Shown: one piece after another, positions 8,692-17,723 of the stretch | How the letters are laid out: each line of letters starts with the position of its first letter | How positions within the stretch are numbered: the first letter of the stretch is position 1 | NCBI GenBank assembly: GCA_943913135.1 | Contig: CALTVE010000002.1 | Coordinates: forward strand, 372,001-436,000 | Source of the DNA: an uncultured Francisella sp. | GTDB lineage: Bacteria; Pseudomonadota; Gammaproteobacteria; Burkholderiales; Neisseriaceae | Direction: 5' to 3' | Length of the DNA stretch: 64,000 bases | Made by a program: the position numbers and the translations under genes | The notes under the pieces: model-generated | The model's database searches: none | The model's input: only the letters and a program-made list of their open reading frames with translations | What the model was told of the DNA's origin: nothing

Positions 8692-9963
8692 GATCGTTTT
8701 AATCGTGCGTAAGGCAATTAAAAAATCTAGTGAAAAAGAAAAATATTTAACATAAAAAAGGTCATATTCGATTTTGACCAGAGTTTCTTCTTTGCTGGCA
8801 GCATAACCTTGGTTTACTTGGGCCCAACCGGAAAGTCCTGGGCGCACAATATGTCGATAGCTATAAAAGGAAATCTGCTCACTGAAATGATCGACAAAAA
8901 CTTTTTGTTCAGGGCGGGGGCCAATTAAACTCATCTCTCCTTTAAAAATATTCCAAAACTGGGGCAATTCATCGATGCGGAATTTGCGCATCCATTTACC
9001 TATAGGGGTAATACGTCTATCTTTAGCGCTGGCAAATTTAGCCCCTCCTTTTTCTGAATCTGCATACATACTGCGGAATTTATATAAAGTGAATTCTTTC
9101 CCCCCAAAACCTATGCGCGCTTGCTTAAATAAGACGGGCCCAGGGGTTGTGACTTTAATGATGAGCGCGCTTATTAATACAAGGGGCAGCACAAGAGGCA
9201 AAGAGAAAATGACTGCAAGAATATCAAGGCCGCGCTTGATTTTGCTATAAGCGTAGGGAGGAAGCAAAGTACCTAATTCGTTTTCTTTTAAACTATCCAG
9301 TGTTACCTGACCGGTATAGGATTCCATAAACTGACGTGCATCAATCACCATGATATTCTGCAAGGTACACTCGGCAATAAACTTTAGCCACTCTTGATTT
9401 AAAGGTCGATCTAAGTCCACCACTAAGTAGTCTATTTTTTGTTGGGGTAATTGCGGTTTGGTGATCCTTATCCAAGAATGTTTACTGTATTGATGAGGAT
9501 CGTAAACAGAATTGGTGGGCACAAAGGCAATACGCAGCGGCATTTTGCTCTGCCGATATTGATCAATAAGGGCAAAAAAAAGTACTGTTAAAGCGCCGAC
9601 TGAAACGTAGCTGCGCGAATAAGGTAGACGCAAAAATAAAATAATGAAAAGAAGCAGCGACCACCATACCCATACAGTAGTCAGCAGACTGGCAAAAGTG
9701 CGAAAACCAGGCAGGGAGTAGGCTTTGCGTAAGTTAAAATGAGAGAGCAAAAAAGTTAAAGCTATAAGACCTACACTCTCCCAATGATGACTAAAAATAG
9801 CAACGGGACGGCCGATAATGAAAGCAGGGATCAATAGACAGAGTACGAAAAAAATAATTTCGCTGATCCCACTTAAGATGTGTGTAAATTGACTAGGTTT
9901 TCGCATGAAAAAGTTTCTGAACACGTGAAGCCAGTTTATAACCCAAACCCGTACGGCTTTCAA
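8668..9963 (-). CDS. Polyprenyl-phosphate hexose-1-phosphate transferase (WcaJ/WbaP family)
   Basis: Initiating glycosyltransferase predicted to load a sugar phosphate onto undecaprenyl phosphate for surface glycan synthesis. It has several N-terminal membrane segments (about residues 25-120), a soluble middle part, and a C-terminal catalytic domain: YSKIKRGLDILAVIFSLPLV, FKQARIGFGGKEFTLYKFRS, KWMRKFRIDELPQFWNI and IGPRPEQ are the family signatures. A TTG at 9963 overlaps the rmlC stop as TTGA and has AGGA upstream; an ATG at 9906 is the alternative. Which hexose is transferred cannot be told from sequence. It is last in an apparent operon with rmlB and rmlC. Confidence 0.9.
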   Translation of the reverse strand: MKAVRVWVINWLHVFRNFFMRKPSQFTHILSGISEIIFFVLCLLIPAFIIGRPVAIFSHHWESVGLIALTFLLSHFNLRKAYSLPGFRTFASLLTTVWVWWSLLLFIILFLRLPYSRSYVSVGALTVLFFALIDQYRQSKMPLRIAFVPTNSVYDPHQYSKHSWIRITKPQLPQQKIDYLVVDLDRPLNQEWLKFIAECTLQNIMVIDARQFMESYTGQVTLDSLKENELGTLLPPYAYSKIKRGLDILAVIFSLPLVLPLVLISALIIKVTTPGPVLFKQARIGFGGKEFTLYKFRSMYADSEKGGAKFASAKDRRITPIGKWMRKFRIDELPQFWNIFKGEMSLIGPRPEQKVFVDHFSEQISFYSYRHIVRPGLSGWAQVNQGYAASKEETLVKIEYDLFYVKYFSFSLDFLIALRTIKTILTGFGAR

Positions 9964-10484
9964 GTGAAGATATCCTGCCAAAGAGGTAAAGAGCGATCCT
10001 TTTTAGAGATAATTCGTTTTTCAGGCTCTATCATCCAGTTAATGTTCAAGAAAGAATCATCCAAGCGCACACCGATTTCATATTCGGGCTCATAGGGGGC
10101 GTCTACCCAGTAACGCACCCGCGTACTTTTGGAAAGTGCACCATAACCGTGTAAAAAGCCTTTAGGAATGAAAAAAAGTTGATGTTGACGCTCACTTAAT
10201 ATGTTACTGATCACTTTGCCTTTTTCTGGCGAATCTGGGCGTATATCAATCACTATATCTACAATTTTTCCTTTTAATACTTGAATGATCTTACTCTGGG
10301 AATAGGGAGGCTGCTGGCCATGTAGACCGCGTATGACTCCATAAACCGATTGGGCCTCATTAATTTGCTGGAGATGAAAATGGTAGGTTTTAATAAATAT
10401 ATCTTTGTGAAACAAAACGGAAAAATAACCTCTTTCATCTTTATAAAGGTCGGGCGTGATGAAATGTGGCATCAAGAAGGCCAT
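9960..10484 (-). CDS. rmlC: dTDP-4-dehydrorhamnose 3,5-epimerase-like protein
   Basis: Cupin epimerase of the dTDP-rhamnose pathway. The 174-residue protein keeps the RmlC pattern: YKDERGYFSVLFH, VIRGLHGQ with the catalytic His, SQSKIIQVLKGKIVDIVIDI with the Lys, and FIPKGFLHGYGALS. The usual RGIRWDDP region is represented by IGVRLDDSF. AGGAA six bases before the ATG at 10484 supports this start; a longer reading to 10574 would overlap rmlB and has no comparable site. Because rmlA and rmlD are not in the window, a different dTDP-deoxysugar product is possible. Confidence 0.85.
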   Translation of the reverse strand: MAFLMPHFITPDLYKDERGYFSVLFHKDIFIKTYHFHLQQINEAQSVYGVIRGLHGQQPPYSQSKIIQVLKGKIVDIVIDIRPDSPEKGKVISNILSERQHQLFFIPKGFLHGYGALSKSTRVRYWVDAPYEPEYEIGVRLDDSFLNINWMIEPEKRIISKKDRSLPLWQDIFT

Positions 10485-10492
10485 ATTTATTC

Positions 10493-11509
10493 CTAGTTGC
10501 ACCAATCTCGGTGATGAAAATACCAGTTTAAAGTATTTTTTAAGCCAGGTAAAAATTCTATTTTGGGTTGCCAACCGAGCTGTTTGGTTATTTTTTTAGA
10601 ATTTAAACCGTAGCGAAAATCGTGCCCAGCCCTATCCTCTACGTGTTTAATTAAGGCAGTAAAATGCATAAGCGGTTTATTTGTATAATGACTTGCCAAT
10701 AAAGCAAGGTATTGCGCTACCTCTAAATTATTGTATTCTGCTTGAGCGCTAATTGCATATTTTTCGCCAATGATTCCTTTGGTTAAAACGAGATATAACG
10801 CGGCAATGTGGTCTTCTACGGCCAGCCAGTCGCGTATTTGTTTGCCGTTGCCATAGATGGGCACTTCTTTTTCTAAATAGAAAGCATTGATGATCCGGGG
10901 AATAAATTTGCTGAGTGCCTGGAAGGAACCAAAATTATTACAGGCATAAGTAATAATGGCGGGAAACCCATAAGTTTTTTGGTAGGAACGTAGAATTAAA
11001 TCTGCACCGGCTTTAGAAGAGGCATAAGGCGAATTGGGCTGATAAGGACTTTCTTCGGTAAAACTTTTTTGCCTTAAAGATAAGCTTCCAAAGACTTCAT
11101 CGGTTGAAACCTGAATAAAGCGGAAATTATTTTTTTTCTGTGTTTTACGATAGCGCTGACAGTTTTCAATTAAACGAGCAGTGCCAATGATATTGTCATC
11201 TACAGTGGCTAGAGGGTCGCTGATGGAATAGTCTACATGGCTTTGCGCTGCCAGGTGGAGCACATGGTCAATATTGTGCTCCCGCAGAATGGTTGCTAAT
11301 GCTTTTTGGTGACGGATATCTTCTTGAATAAAAGTAAAACGGGGATGAGAAAAAAATTCTTGTAAATTGATTAATCGACCCTCGCCCTGCAAGTTATCGA
11401 GGGCGATAATTTGGCTTACTGCCTCCTTTGCCAGCAAAAAATGCACCAAATGACGACCGATAAATCCGGATGCACCCGTAATTAATATGTTCCCTATCAC
11501 ACCTTTCAT
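10493..11509 (-). CDS. rmlB: dTDP-glucose 4,6-dehydratase-like SDR enzyme
   Basis: Extended short-chain dehydrogenase predicted to convert dTDP-glucose to dTDP-4-keto-6-deoxyglucose. In 338 residues it shows the NAD-binding GASGFIGRHL, the catalytic STDEVFGSLS segment, the YASSKAGADL pair (Tyr and Lys), and the substrate-binding NNFGSFQALSKFIPR and YGNGKQIRDWLAVEDH. These match RmlB more closely than GalE. It lies 8 bases upstream of rmlC and 9 bases downstream of the DUF1289 gene on the same strand. Confidence 0.92.
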   Translation of the reverse strand: MKGVIGNILITGASGFIGRHLVHFLLAKEAVSQIIALDNLQGEGRLINLQEFFSHPRFTFIQEDIRHQKALATILREHNIDHVLHLAAQSHVDYSISDPLATVDDNIIGTARLIENCQRYRKTQKKNNFRFIQVSTDEVFGSLSLRQKSFTEESPYQPNSPYASSKAGADLILRSYQKTYGFPAIITYACNNFGSFQALSKFIPRIINAFYLEKEVPIYGNGKQIRDWLAVEDHIAALYLVLTKGIIGEKYAISAQAEYNNLEVAQYLALLASHYTNKPLMHFTALIKHVEDRAGHDFRYGLNSKKITKQLGWQPKIEFLPGLKNTLNWYFHHRDWCN

Positions 11510-11518
11510 TCCCTTGGA

Positions 11519-11764
11519 TCACTCATCAAAAATATCGAAATTTAAGTCTGGGTTGTGCTTTTGGATACTGTTTCGACGAGCGCGACGACTTTGTCGTACA
11601 TAAGCTAGCCGCAAAATATGTCTTTTTTGGTTCGTGGTTAAATTCCGCCAGCGCAACCTTTCTTCCCGACTGCGATAACACCCAACACAATAGCCACGAT
11701 TATCCGTGCGGCAAATTCCACGACAAGGACTTTGGATATCAAAAAGTTCAAATTGCTCGATCAT
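11519..11764 (-). CDS. DUF1289 domain small cysteine protein
   Basis: An 81-residue protein with the DUF1289 pattern SPCRGICRTDNRGYCVGC, placing four cysteines at residues 14, 18, 26 and 29 in a CX3C-X7-CX2C spacing, followed by REERLRWRNL. The cysteines could hold a metal or Fe-S cluster; the family has no settled function that I can state. The C-terminal third is rich in Arg. It sits 8 bases downstream of the nucleoside hydrolase and directly upstream of rmlB, so it is probably co-transcribed. Confidence 0.85.
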   Translation of the reverse strand: MIEQFELFDIQSPCRGICRTDNRGYCVGCYRSREERLRWRNLTTNQKRHILRLAYVRQSRRARRNSIQKHNPDLNFDIFDE

Positions 11765-11772
11765 AATCGATT

Positions 11773-12723
11773 TTAAGGAAGCGCAGAAAAAGCACGAGTA
11801 AAAAGATCAAAAAAACCATCACTGTCTAAGTGATAGCACCATTCTACATTAGGTTGATTACTGTTTTGGTGCCAGGTTAAGTGTACTGCCCCTTGCATTA
11901 GGCCGGTTCTTTCCAAGCGTGCATGACAAGATTTACTTTTAAAAAGATGAGGAGCGACCAAATATGCCACCGGACATGGATCGTGCAAAGGGCCCCCTTC
12001 CAAGCCAAATTGTTGAATATCATAGCGACTATAATCTTGTAATAAATCGGCGATGCGCCGGCCATTTTCATTATTTAAAGTGCGCAATGCATCCATACGT
12101 TTATGGGTAATCTGCGCCTGCTCCGTCAGTTCCAAAGGGAAAATATATTTTTTAATCGGCGCACGCAAAACAATCTCTGCCGCATCGGGGTCGATATAAA
12201 AATTAAATTCGGCGTTGGGGGTAATATTACCGGGCGATAAATAATTGCCGCCCATAATCAATAATTGCTTTATCCCTTGAATACAATCGGGTTCGGCACT
12301 TAAAGCCAAAGCGATGTTGGTTAAAGGGCCTATGGCACAAAGGGTAATCGATTTCGGGGGAGCGGCTTGTAAGGTCTCAATTAAAAAACGATGGGCCTTT
12401 TTAGGCTGCGGTCGCTCTTTAGGCTGCGGCAGCTGTTGACTGCCTAAGCCTGTTTGACCATGCACATCTTCTGCACTCAGGACTGGCGCAAGTAAAGGAG
12501 TATGCGCGCCAGGGAAAACCGGCACATCTGGCCTTTGGGCCCATTCGCTTATGATTAAGGCGTTGCGATAGGTTTTATCTAAAGAAACATTACCATTAAC
12601 TACAGTAATAGCCAACAGTTTAACTTTTCCTAAGGCCTCTAAACCCAAGGCAAAAAGAATGGCAGCAGCATCATCTATGCCAGGATCAGTATCAATAATC
12701 AAGGCTTCGGGGGCAATACACAT
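11773..12723 (-). CDS. Nucleoside hydrolase (RihA/RihB family)
   Basis: Predicted to hydrolyse ribonucleosides to base and ribose for salvage. The 316-residue protein begins with the family hallmark IIDTDPGIDDAAAI, the Asp cluster that binds calcium. AIGPLTNIALALS, LLIMGGNY, NAEFNFYIDPDAAEIVL and HDPCPVAYLV follow as expected. ATG 12723 is used; an in-frame TTG at 12747 is possible, and neither has a clear Shine-Dalgarno. Nucleoside preference cannot be read from sequence. It is the first gene of a minus-strand run that continues into rmlB and rmlC, and is divergent from secA. Confidence 0.9.
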   Translation of the reverse strand: MCIAPEALIIDTDPGIDDAAAILFALGLEALGKVKLLAITVVNGNVSLDKTYRNALIISEWAQRPDVPVFPGAHTPLLAPVLSAEDVHGQTGLGSQQLPQPKERPQPKKAHRFLIETLQAAPPKSITLCAIGPLTNIALALSAEPDCIQGIKQLLIMGGNYLSPGNITPNAEFNFYIDPDAAEIVLRAPIKKYIFPLELTEQAQITHKRMDALRTLNNENGRRIADLLQDYSRYDIQQFGLEGGPLHDPCPVAYLVAPHLFKSKSCHARLERTGLMQGAVHLTWHQNSNQPNVEWCYHLDSDGFFDLFTRAFSALP

Positions 12724-12906
12724 AATAAAAATTTCAACGGGTAACAACGTATAACTTAAAATTTAATTATAACGTGCTTGAATGATTCTTTTCTCAAGAA
12801 AATCTCACTAAAACCTTTTTAAACAAACTTGCAAAACGCACCTTTTCCCTCCACCTACATGACTCAGTGTCCCATCGACCCACTTAGAGAATGGGAATGG
12901 AACTTA

Positions 12907-12915
12907 TGGTAAAAT
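12907..12915 (+). promoter_or_regulatory. Possible extended -10 promoter of secA
   Basis: TGGTAAAAT (TGn plus TAAAAT) at 12907-12915 fits an extended -10 element. No good -35 is present 16-18 bases upstream. The leader to the secA ATG would be about 48 bases. The rest of the 247-base gap between the nucleoside hydrolase and secA shows no gene. Confidence 0.4.
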
Positions 12916-12970
12916 AAACAGATTTACCCATGCTAACCACAAAAATGTGTTGAAGGGATAGGCACAGGCT

Positions 12971-15772
12971 ATGCTAACTAAAATTGCCACCAAAATTTTT
13001 GGCAGCCGTAATGGGCGACTATTAAAGCAGTATCAAAAGGTTGTTAATGTAATCAATAAGCTTGAACCAACGATGCAGGGCAAAAGCGAGGAACAATTGC
13101 AAAATTGCTCGGCGGAACTTAAAAAAAGAGCACACCAAGGAGAAAACCTAGATAAATTACTCCCTGAAGCCTTTGCCCTCTGCCGTGAAGTCAGCAAGCG
13201 AGTCCTACACATGCGTCATTTTGATGTCCAATTGGTAGGGGGCATCGCCCTTCACCAAGGAAAGGTAGCGGAAATGAAAACCGGTGAAGGCAAAACCTTG
13301 GTCGCAACCTTACCGGTTTATTTAAATGCCTTAGCGGGTAAGGGTGTACACGTAGTGACGGTCAATGATTATTTAGCCGCTCGTGATGCCAACCAATTAC
13401 GTCCGCTTTATGAATTTTTAGGTTTAAGTGTAGGGGTGAACCTCGCCCACATGTCTTTAAGCGAAAAGCAGGCAGCTTATCAAGCGGACGTAACCTATGG
13501 GACCAATAACGAATATGGTTTTGATTACTTGCGCGATAACATGGTCAGTAGCAAGGAACAAAGAGTACAGCGAGGGCTATCTTACGCGTTAATCGATGAA
13601 GTAGATTCGATTTTGATCGATGAAGCACGTACACCCTTGATTATTTCTGGGCCGGCCGATGATGACGTAAGCCTTTATCAAGTGATGAATGGTATTCCAG
13701 CTTGTTTGACCGCGCAAGAAACGGAAGAGGGAGAAGGCGATTATTGGATAGATGGGAAGGCAAAACAAGTTATTTTAAGCGAAAGCGGCCATGAAAAAAT
13801 AGAGCATATTCTGTCAGAATTGGGCCTTTTGCCGGAAGGAAGTTCACTCTATTCTTTGAATAATCTTTCTTTGATGCATCATTTGATGGCGGCTTTGCGC
13901 GCCCATACCCTGTTCTTCTTAGATCAGCATTATGTGGTGCAAGGCGGAGAAATTGTGATCGTTGATGAGTTTACTGGCCGTTTAATGAAAGGACGGCGCT
14001 GGTCTGAAGGCCTGCATCAGGCAATAGAAGCGAAAGAAGGAGTAAAGATCAATCGTGAAAATCAGACCTTAGCTTCGATCACTTATCAAAACTATTTTCG
14101 CTTGTATGACAAGTTGTCTGGCATGACAGGTACTGCAGACACTGAGGCGGCAGAATTGCAGAATATATACGGTTTGGAAACAGTGATTATCCCTGCCAAC
14201 CGTAAATTGCAGCGTACAGATTACAACGATCAAATTTTTAAAACCACCGAAGAAAAATATGAAGCAGTGATCAAAGAAATTAAAGAAAAGCATGCCAAAA
14301 ATCAACCTGTTTTAGTAGGTACTGCCAGTATAGAAAGCTCAGAACTGGTCTCTCAACTGCTTCATAAAGCTAAAATTCCTCATAACGTGTTAAATGCCAA
14401 AGAACACGAAAAAGAAGCCTATGTGATCGCGCAAGCGGGTAAACCCGGTATGGTAACCGTAGCTACCAATATGGCGGGGCGAGGGACGGATATTGTGTTA
14501 GGAGGAAATATTAATAATGAGCTTAATACCATAGCGGTAGATGAGACGTTAAGTGATGCAGAAAAAGCCACACGCACTGAAGAATTAAAAGAAGGATGGC
14601 GGAAAGAGCATGAAGTGGTATTACAAGCGGGTGGGCTTCATATTATTGGTACCGAACGCCATGATAGCCGCCGCATTGATAATCAGTTAAGAGGGCGTAG
14701 TGGCCGTCAGGGAGACCCAGGTTCTAGTCGCTTTTTCTTATCCTTCGAGGATAAGCTTTTAAAGTATTTTGCTTTAGATAGGGCAGCAGGGATTCTCAAT
14801 CGTCTGGCCCCTGAACGCGGGACTCCGATTGAACACAAGTTTTTAACGCGGCAGATAGAAGGCGCGCAACGTAAGGTTGAAGGGCGTAATTTTGATATCC
14901 GAAAACAAATTTTGGAATACGATGATGTGGCCAATGATCAGCGCAAAGTAATCTATATGCTGCGTAATACCATTTTGGATAGCAATTCTTTGACCCCTTG
15001 GGTGGAAGAAATGCGTATGGAAGTGATCGGTCAGTTGGTGGATGATTATATTCCGCCCGACTCCATGCAAGAAGAATGGAATGTCGATGGTTTATTAACT
15101 AAACTGGAAGAAGACTTCGCTTTAATCGCGCCGATTAAAGAATGGATTGAAAAAAACAAGCATATCGATGAAAAAGAAATAAAAAACCAAGTTAAGGAAA
15201 TCAGCGAACAGGTCTATCAGCAAAAAACTTCCGTTTTAGGTAAAAAGCAAACTACCGAGATTGAGCGGCATATTATGTTAATGGTGCTAGATAAAGGATG
15301 GAGAGAGCATTTGGCACTGATGGATCACTTACGTCAGGGAATTGGGTTAAGAGGTTATGGACAGAAAAATCCTAAACAGGAATATAAGCGTGAAGCTTTC
15401 GCTTTATTTGAATCTCTTTTAGCGACGGTCAAGTATGATACGGTAAGCTATCTATTGCGCTTTGACTCAACTCCTGAAGAGGGACAACAAGAAAACGATT
15501 ATCAAGAGGAAGAAGGGAGAGACCTGGGCTTATCTTCAATGCAAGAAGAGCATTCTTTACCTCGAGCTTCTTTAGTTCGCCCAGAACCTCTAATGACGCC
15601 GGACCAAACACACTCCGACCAGGATCTCGCTGCTTATCGCATGCCAAGCGCCGAGGAGTTGGCAGATATTTTAAAAGCGAATGAGGCAGGACAAATTTAT
15701 ATTGGTCGTAATGAGCCGTGCCCTTGTGGTCGTGGTTTACGTTTTAAAGATTGTCACGGCAAACTTAGTTGA
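12971..15772 (+). CDS. secA: Preprotein translocase ATPase SecA
   Basis: Motor that drives unfolded preproteins through SecYEG. The 933-residue protein has Walker A MKTGEGKTLVA, Walker B LIDEVDSILIDEARTPLII, the cross-linking domain, VATNMAGRGTDIVLGG, the motif VI arginines in QLRGRSGRQGDPGSSRF, the helical scaffold and the C-terminal zinc site EPCPCGRGLRFKDCHG that binds SecB and phospholipid. Length is slightly above E. coli SecA (901), with a gammaproteobacterial-type insert after NINNELNTI. A terminator follows 4 bases after the stop. secM is not upstream. Confidence 0.98.
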   Translation: MLTKIATKIFGSRNGRLLKQYQKVVNVINKLEPTMQGKSEEQLQNCSAELKKRAHQGENLDKLLPEAFALCREVSKRVLHMRHFDVQLVGGIALHQGKVAEMKTGEGKTLVATLPVYLNALAGKGVHVVTVNDYLAARDANQLRPLYEFLGLSVGVNLAHMSLSEKQAAYQADVTYGTNNEYGFDYLRDNMVSSKEQRVQRGLSYALIDEVDSILIDEARTPLIISGPADDDVSLYQVMNGIPACLTAQETEEGEGDYWIDGKAKQVILSESGHEKIEHILSELGLLPEGSSLYSLNNLSLMHHLMAALRAHTLFFLDQHYVVQGGEIVIVDEFTGRLMKGRRWSEGLHQAIEAKEGVKINRENQTLASITYQNYFRLYDKLSGMTGTADTEAAELQNIYGLETVIIPANRKLQRTDYNDQIFKTTEEKYEAVIKEIKEKHAKNQPVLVGTASIESSELVSQLLHKAKIPHNVLNAKEHEKEAYVIAQAGKPGMVTVATNMAGRGTDIVLGGNINNELNTIAVDETLSDAEKATRTEELKEGWRKEHEVVLQAGGLHIIGTERHDSRRIDNQLRGRSGRQGDPGSSRFFLSFEDKLLKYFALDRAAGILNRLAPERGTPIEHKFLTRQIEGAQRKVEGRNFDIRKQILEYDDVANDQRKVIYMLRNTILDSNSLTPWVEEMRMEVIGQLVDDYIPPDSMQEEWNVDGLLTKLEEDFALIAPIKEWIEKNKHIDEKEIKNQVKEISEQVYQQKTSVLGKKQTTEIERHIMLMVLDKGWREHLALMDHLRQGIGLRGYGQKNPKQEYKREAFALFESLLATVKYDTVSYLLRFDSTPEEGQQENDYQEEEGRDLGLSSMQEEHSLPRASLVRPEPLMTPDQTHSDQDLAAYRMPSAEELADILKANEAGQIYIGRNEPCPCGRGLRFKDCHGKLS

Positions 15773-15775
15773 AAT

Positions 15776-15807
15776 AAAGCAATGGAAGGTTAATTCCGTT
15801 GCTTTTT
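15776..15807 (+). terminator. Intrinsic terminator after secA
   Basis: A 12-bp stem with one G-U pair (15776-15787 with 15794-15805) closes a six-base loop GGTTAA and runs into a T-tract. It begins three bases after the secA stop codon and separates secA from the convergent DJ-1 gene. Confidence 0.85.
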
Positions 15808-15813
15808 CTTTGT

Positions 15814-16353
15814 TTAATCGACTAGAAATTCTTTGGCTATTTTATTACGTATTTCTTTACCGGCCAGTCTTTCTAACAAGGTTAAGGCAAATTCAGTAGC
15901 GAGTCCTGGACCGCGAGCGGTTATAATATTGCCATCGATAACAACTGCTTCTTTAGTCACGGTGGCGCCTTTAAGCTCTTGTTCAAAACCAGGGTAAACA
16001 GTGGCGCGCTTGCCTTTCAATAAACCTAATCGCCCCAAAACAACAGGAGCGGCGCAGATGGCTCCTACTTGTTTGTTGAATGAGAGAGCTTTTTTTATTT
16101 TTTCATTTAGTTCAGGATAGTCGGCGATACGAAGAGTGCCCCCGGGCAATATCAGCATATCCACCTCATCATTTTCTACCTCTTTAAAAGAAAGATCAGC
16201 AATAATGGGAATATTTTCTTTACTTTTAACGGTTTTTTCTTTTTCTAAAGAGACTGTTTTTACATCAATTCCACCTCGTCTTAAAATGTCTACAGAGGTG
16301 AGGGCTTCTACTTCTTCAAAACCTGTCACTAAAAATACCAATGCAGTTTTCAT
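15814..16353 (-). CDS. DJ-1/PfpI family protein (YajL-like)
   Basis: A 179-residue DJ-1 superfamily protein. It has the conserved Glu in TGFEEVEALTSVDILRRG near residue 15, the nucleophile elbow VGAICAAPVVLG with the reactive Cys, and the family end ITARGPGLATEFALTLLE. YajL-type members have been linked to protection against oxidative and carbonyl damage; the precise activity is disputed and not shown here. The start at 16353 follows GAAAGGAAAG; a longer reading to 16458 would overlap divergent ratA and adds no family sequence. Confidence 0.9.
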   Translation of the reverse strand: MKTALVFLVTGFEEVEALTSVDILRRGGIDVKTVSLEKEKTVKSKENIPIIADLSFKEVENDEVDMLILPGGTLRIADYPELNEKIKKALSFNKQVGAICAAPVVLGRLGLLKGKRATVYPGFEQELKGATVTKEAVVIDGNIITARGPGLATEFALTLLERLAGKEIRNKIAKEFLVD

Positions 16354-16425
16354 AATCTTTTCTTTCCTTTCTATGCACTTAAAAAAGTATGGCATAATGA
16401 AAAAGTTTTGCAAAGGTTTTGAGCG

Positions 16426-16854
16426 ATGAAGGTTGAACGAACCGCAATTGTTCCCCACGCTGTGGACAAGATGTTTGAACTCGTTGCCCGTGTGGAAGAC
16501 TATCCTAAATTTTTGCCTTGGTGTAGTGATGCTCGCATATTAGAAAGAAAAAGCGAGGTCGTTCAGGCCCGTGTCTTTATGAATTATCTAATGGTAAAAC
16601 AATCTTTTACTACTGAAAATCGAGAAATTAAAAATCAATCGATTCATATCGATTTGCTTGACGGCCCTTTCCGTTATCTTAAAGGCTTTTGGCAGTTTAA
16701 GGAAATAAAGGGCCTAGGGTGCCATATACACTTATATTTAGAATATGCAGTGGCTCAACGTTTGTTCGCTAATGTTCTAGGATCTGTTTTTGATACTATT
16801 GCCCATACTCTGATGGATGCTTTTATCAAAGAAGCGGAGCGTCGTTATGGCTAA
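16426..16854 (+). CDS. ratA: RatA/COQ10-type START-domain protein
   Basis: A 142-residue SRPBCC protein with RVEDYPKFLPWCSDARIL at the N-terminal region and LLDGPFRYLKGFWQF in the cavity-lining part, matching RatA (YfjG) and the COQ10 ubiquinone-binding family. Both a ubiquinone chaperone role and, in E. coli, interference with ribosome subunit association have been proposed. It is followed by rnfH with an 8-base overlap, the same pairing as in other gammaproteobacteria, so despite the name this is not a canonical toxin-antitoxin pair. Complex I in the same window would use the quinone. Confidence 0.9.
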   Translation: MKVERTAIVPHAVDKMFELVARVEDYPKFLPWCSDARILERKSEVVQARVFMNYLMVKQSFTTENREIKNQSIHIDLLDGPFRYLKGFWQFKEIKGLGCHIHLYLEYAVAQRLFANVLGSVFDTIAHTLMDAFIKEAERRYG

Positions 16855-17125
16855 GGAATTAATAGAAGTTCATTTAGCGCTCTGCTGGCCGAACAAACAG
16901 GAAATTTTTACGGTAAAGGTAGAAATCGGTACTTCTGTAGCCGCTTTTTTAGCCAGCCACCAGAGCTTACTGAAAGATTGGCCTTACGATGGGCGGTATG
17001 GGATTTTTAGTGAACAAGTGAAAGGCACCTACCCCTTGAAAGAGGGCGATAGGATAGAGCTTTATCGCCCTTTGATTGCCGATGCCAAGGCTGCACGCTT
17101 AAAACGGGTAAAGAAAAATGCCTGA
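16847..17125 (+). CDS. rnfH: RnfH family ubiquitin-like protein
   Basis: A 92-residue beta-grasp protein of the RnfH family: EVHLALCWPNKQEIFTVKVE, then KEGDRIELYRPLIADAKAAR and a lysine-rich end, as in E. coli YfjF. ATG 16847 overlaps the ratA stop; the in-frame codon at 16817 would lie deep inside ratA. The stop overlaps the pth start as ATGCCTGA. Function is unknown in most species; no rnf operon is in the window. Confidence 0.87.
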   Translation: MAKELIEVHLALCWPNKQEIFTVKVEIGTSVAAFLASHQSLLKDWPYDGRYGIFSEQVKGTYPLKEGDRIELYRPLIADAKAARLKRVKKNA

Positions 17126-17723
17126 TATTCAGTTAATCGTGGGTTTGGGTAACCCAGGCAGTGATTATGTAGGCACTCGCCATAATGTTGGGTTTGAAGT
17201 GGTGGATGCATGGGCTGATAAGGAAAATGTCCGCTTTTCTGTGGAAAAAAAATTTAATGGTCAAGTGGCCCGTTTCTCTAAGGGGGATCAAGATGTTTTT
17301 TTGTTAAAACCTATGACCTATATGAATTATTCTGGAAATTCAGTTTTGCCCCTGGTACGTTTTTTTAAAATCCCTGTAGAAAAAATTTTAGTGGTCCACG
17401 ATGATGTAGATTTACAGCCTGGGCGGATTAAATTAAAGCAAGGAGGGGGGCACGGCGGTCATAATGGCTTGAAAAGTATCGATAAAGCTTTGGCCAGTAA
17501 TAATTATTTTCGTTTACGTTTAGGGATTGGCCATCCTGAACGGCGCATTATAGAGGGTAAACCTGTCAATAGCGAAGAAACAGTAGCGCAGTATGTATTA
17601 AGCCGTTTTTCTAATCAAGATCAGTCCTTATTAGAGAGGGCTTACCAAAAAATCATCGATCTAGAAAATATTATATTAAAAGCTCCTTTAGCCGAAAGTC
17701 AGCAGCAATTACATACCTTTTAA
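17118..17723 (+). CDS. pth: Peptidyl-tRNA hydrolase
   Basis: Cleaves peptidyl-tRNA that has dropped off the ribosome. The 201-residue protein has GLGNPGSDYVGTRHNVGFEV with the catalytic His, LLKPMTYMNYSGNSV with the Asn, VVHDDVDL with the catalytic Asp, and GGGHGGHNGLKSI. It overlaps rnfH by 8 bases and ends 4 bases inside the end of convergent trmJ. In many gammaproteobacteria pth sits next to rplY and ychF; here it is joined to ratA-rnfH. Confidence 0.96.
   Translation: MPDIQLIVGLGNPGSDYVGTRHNVGFEVVDAWADKENVRFSVEKKFNGQVARFSKGDQDVFLLKPMTYMNYSGNSVLPLVRFFKIPVEKILVVHDDVDLQPGRIKLKQGGGHGGHNGLKSIDKALASNNYFRLRLGIGHPERRIIEGKPVNSEETVAQYVLSRFSNQDQSLLERAYQKIIDLENIILKAPLAESQQQLHTF

Noticed and set aside
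16426..17125. ratA-rnfH as a toxin-antitoxin module.
   Set aside because: Both proteins match conserved housekeeping families with the same gene order in E. coli; neither is a typical toxin or antitoxin.
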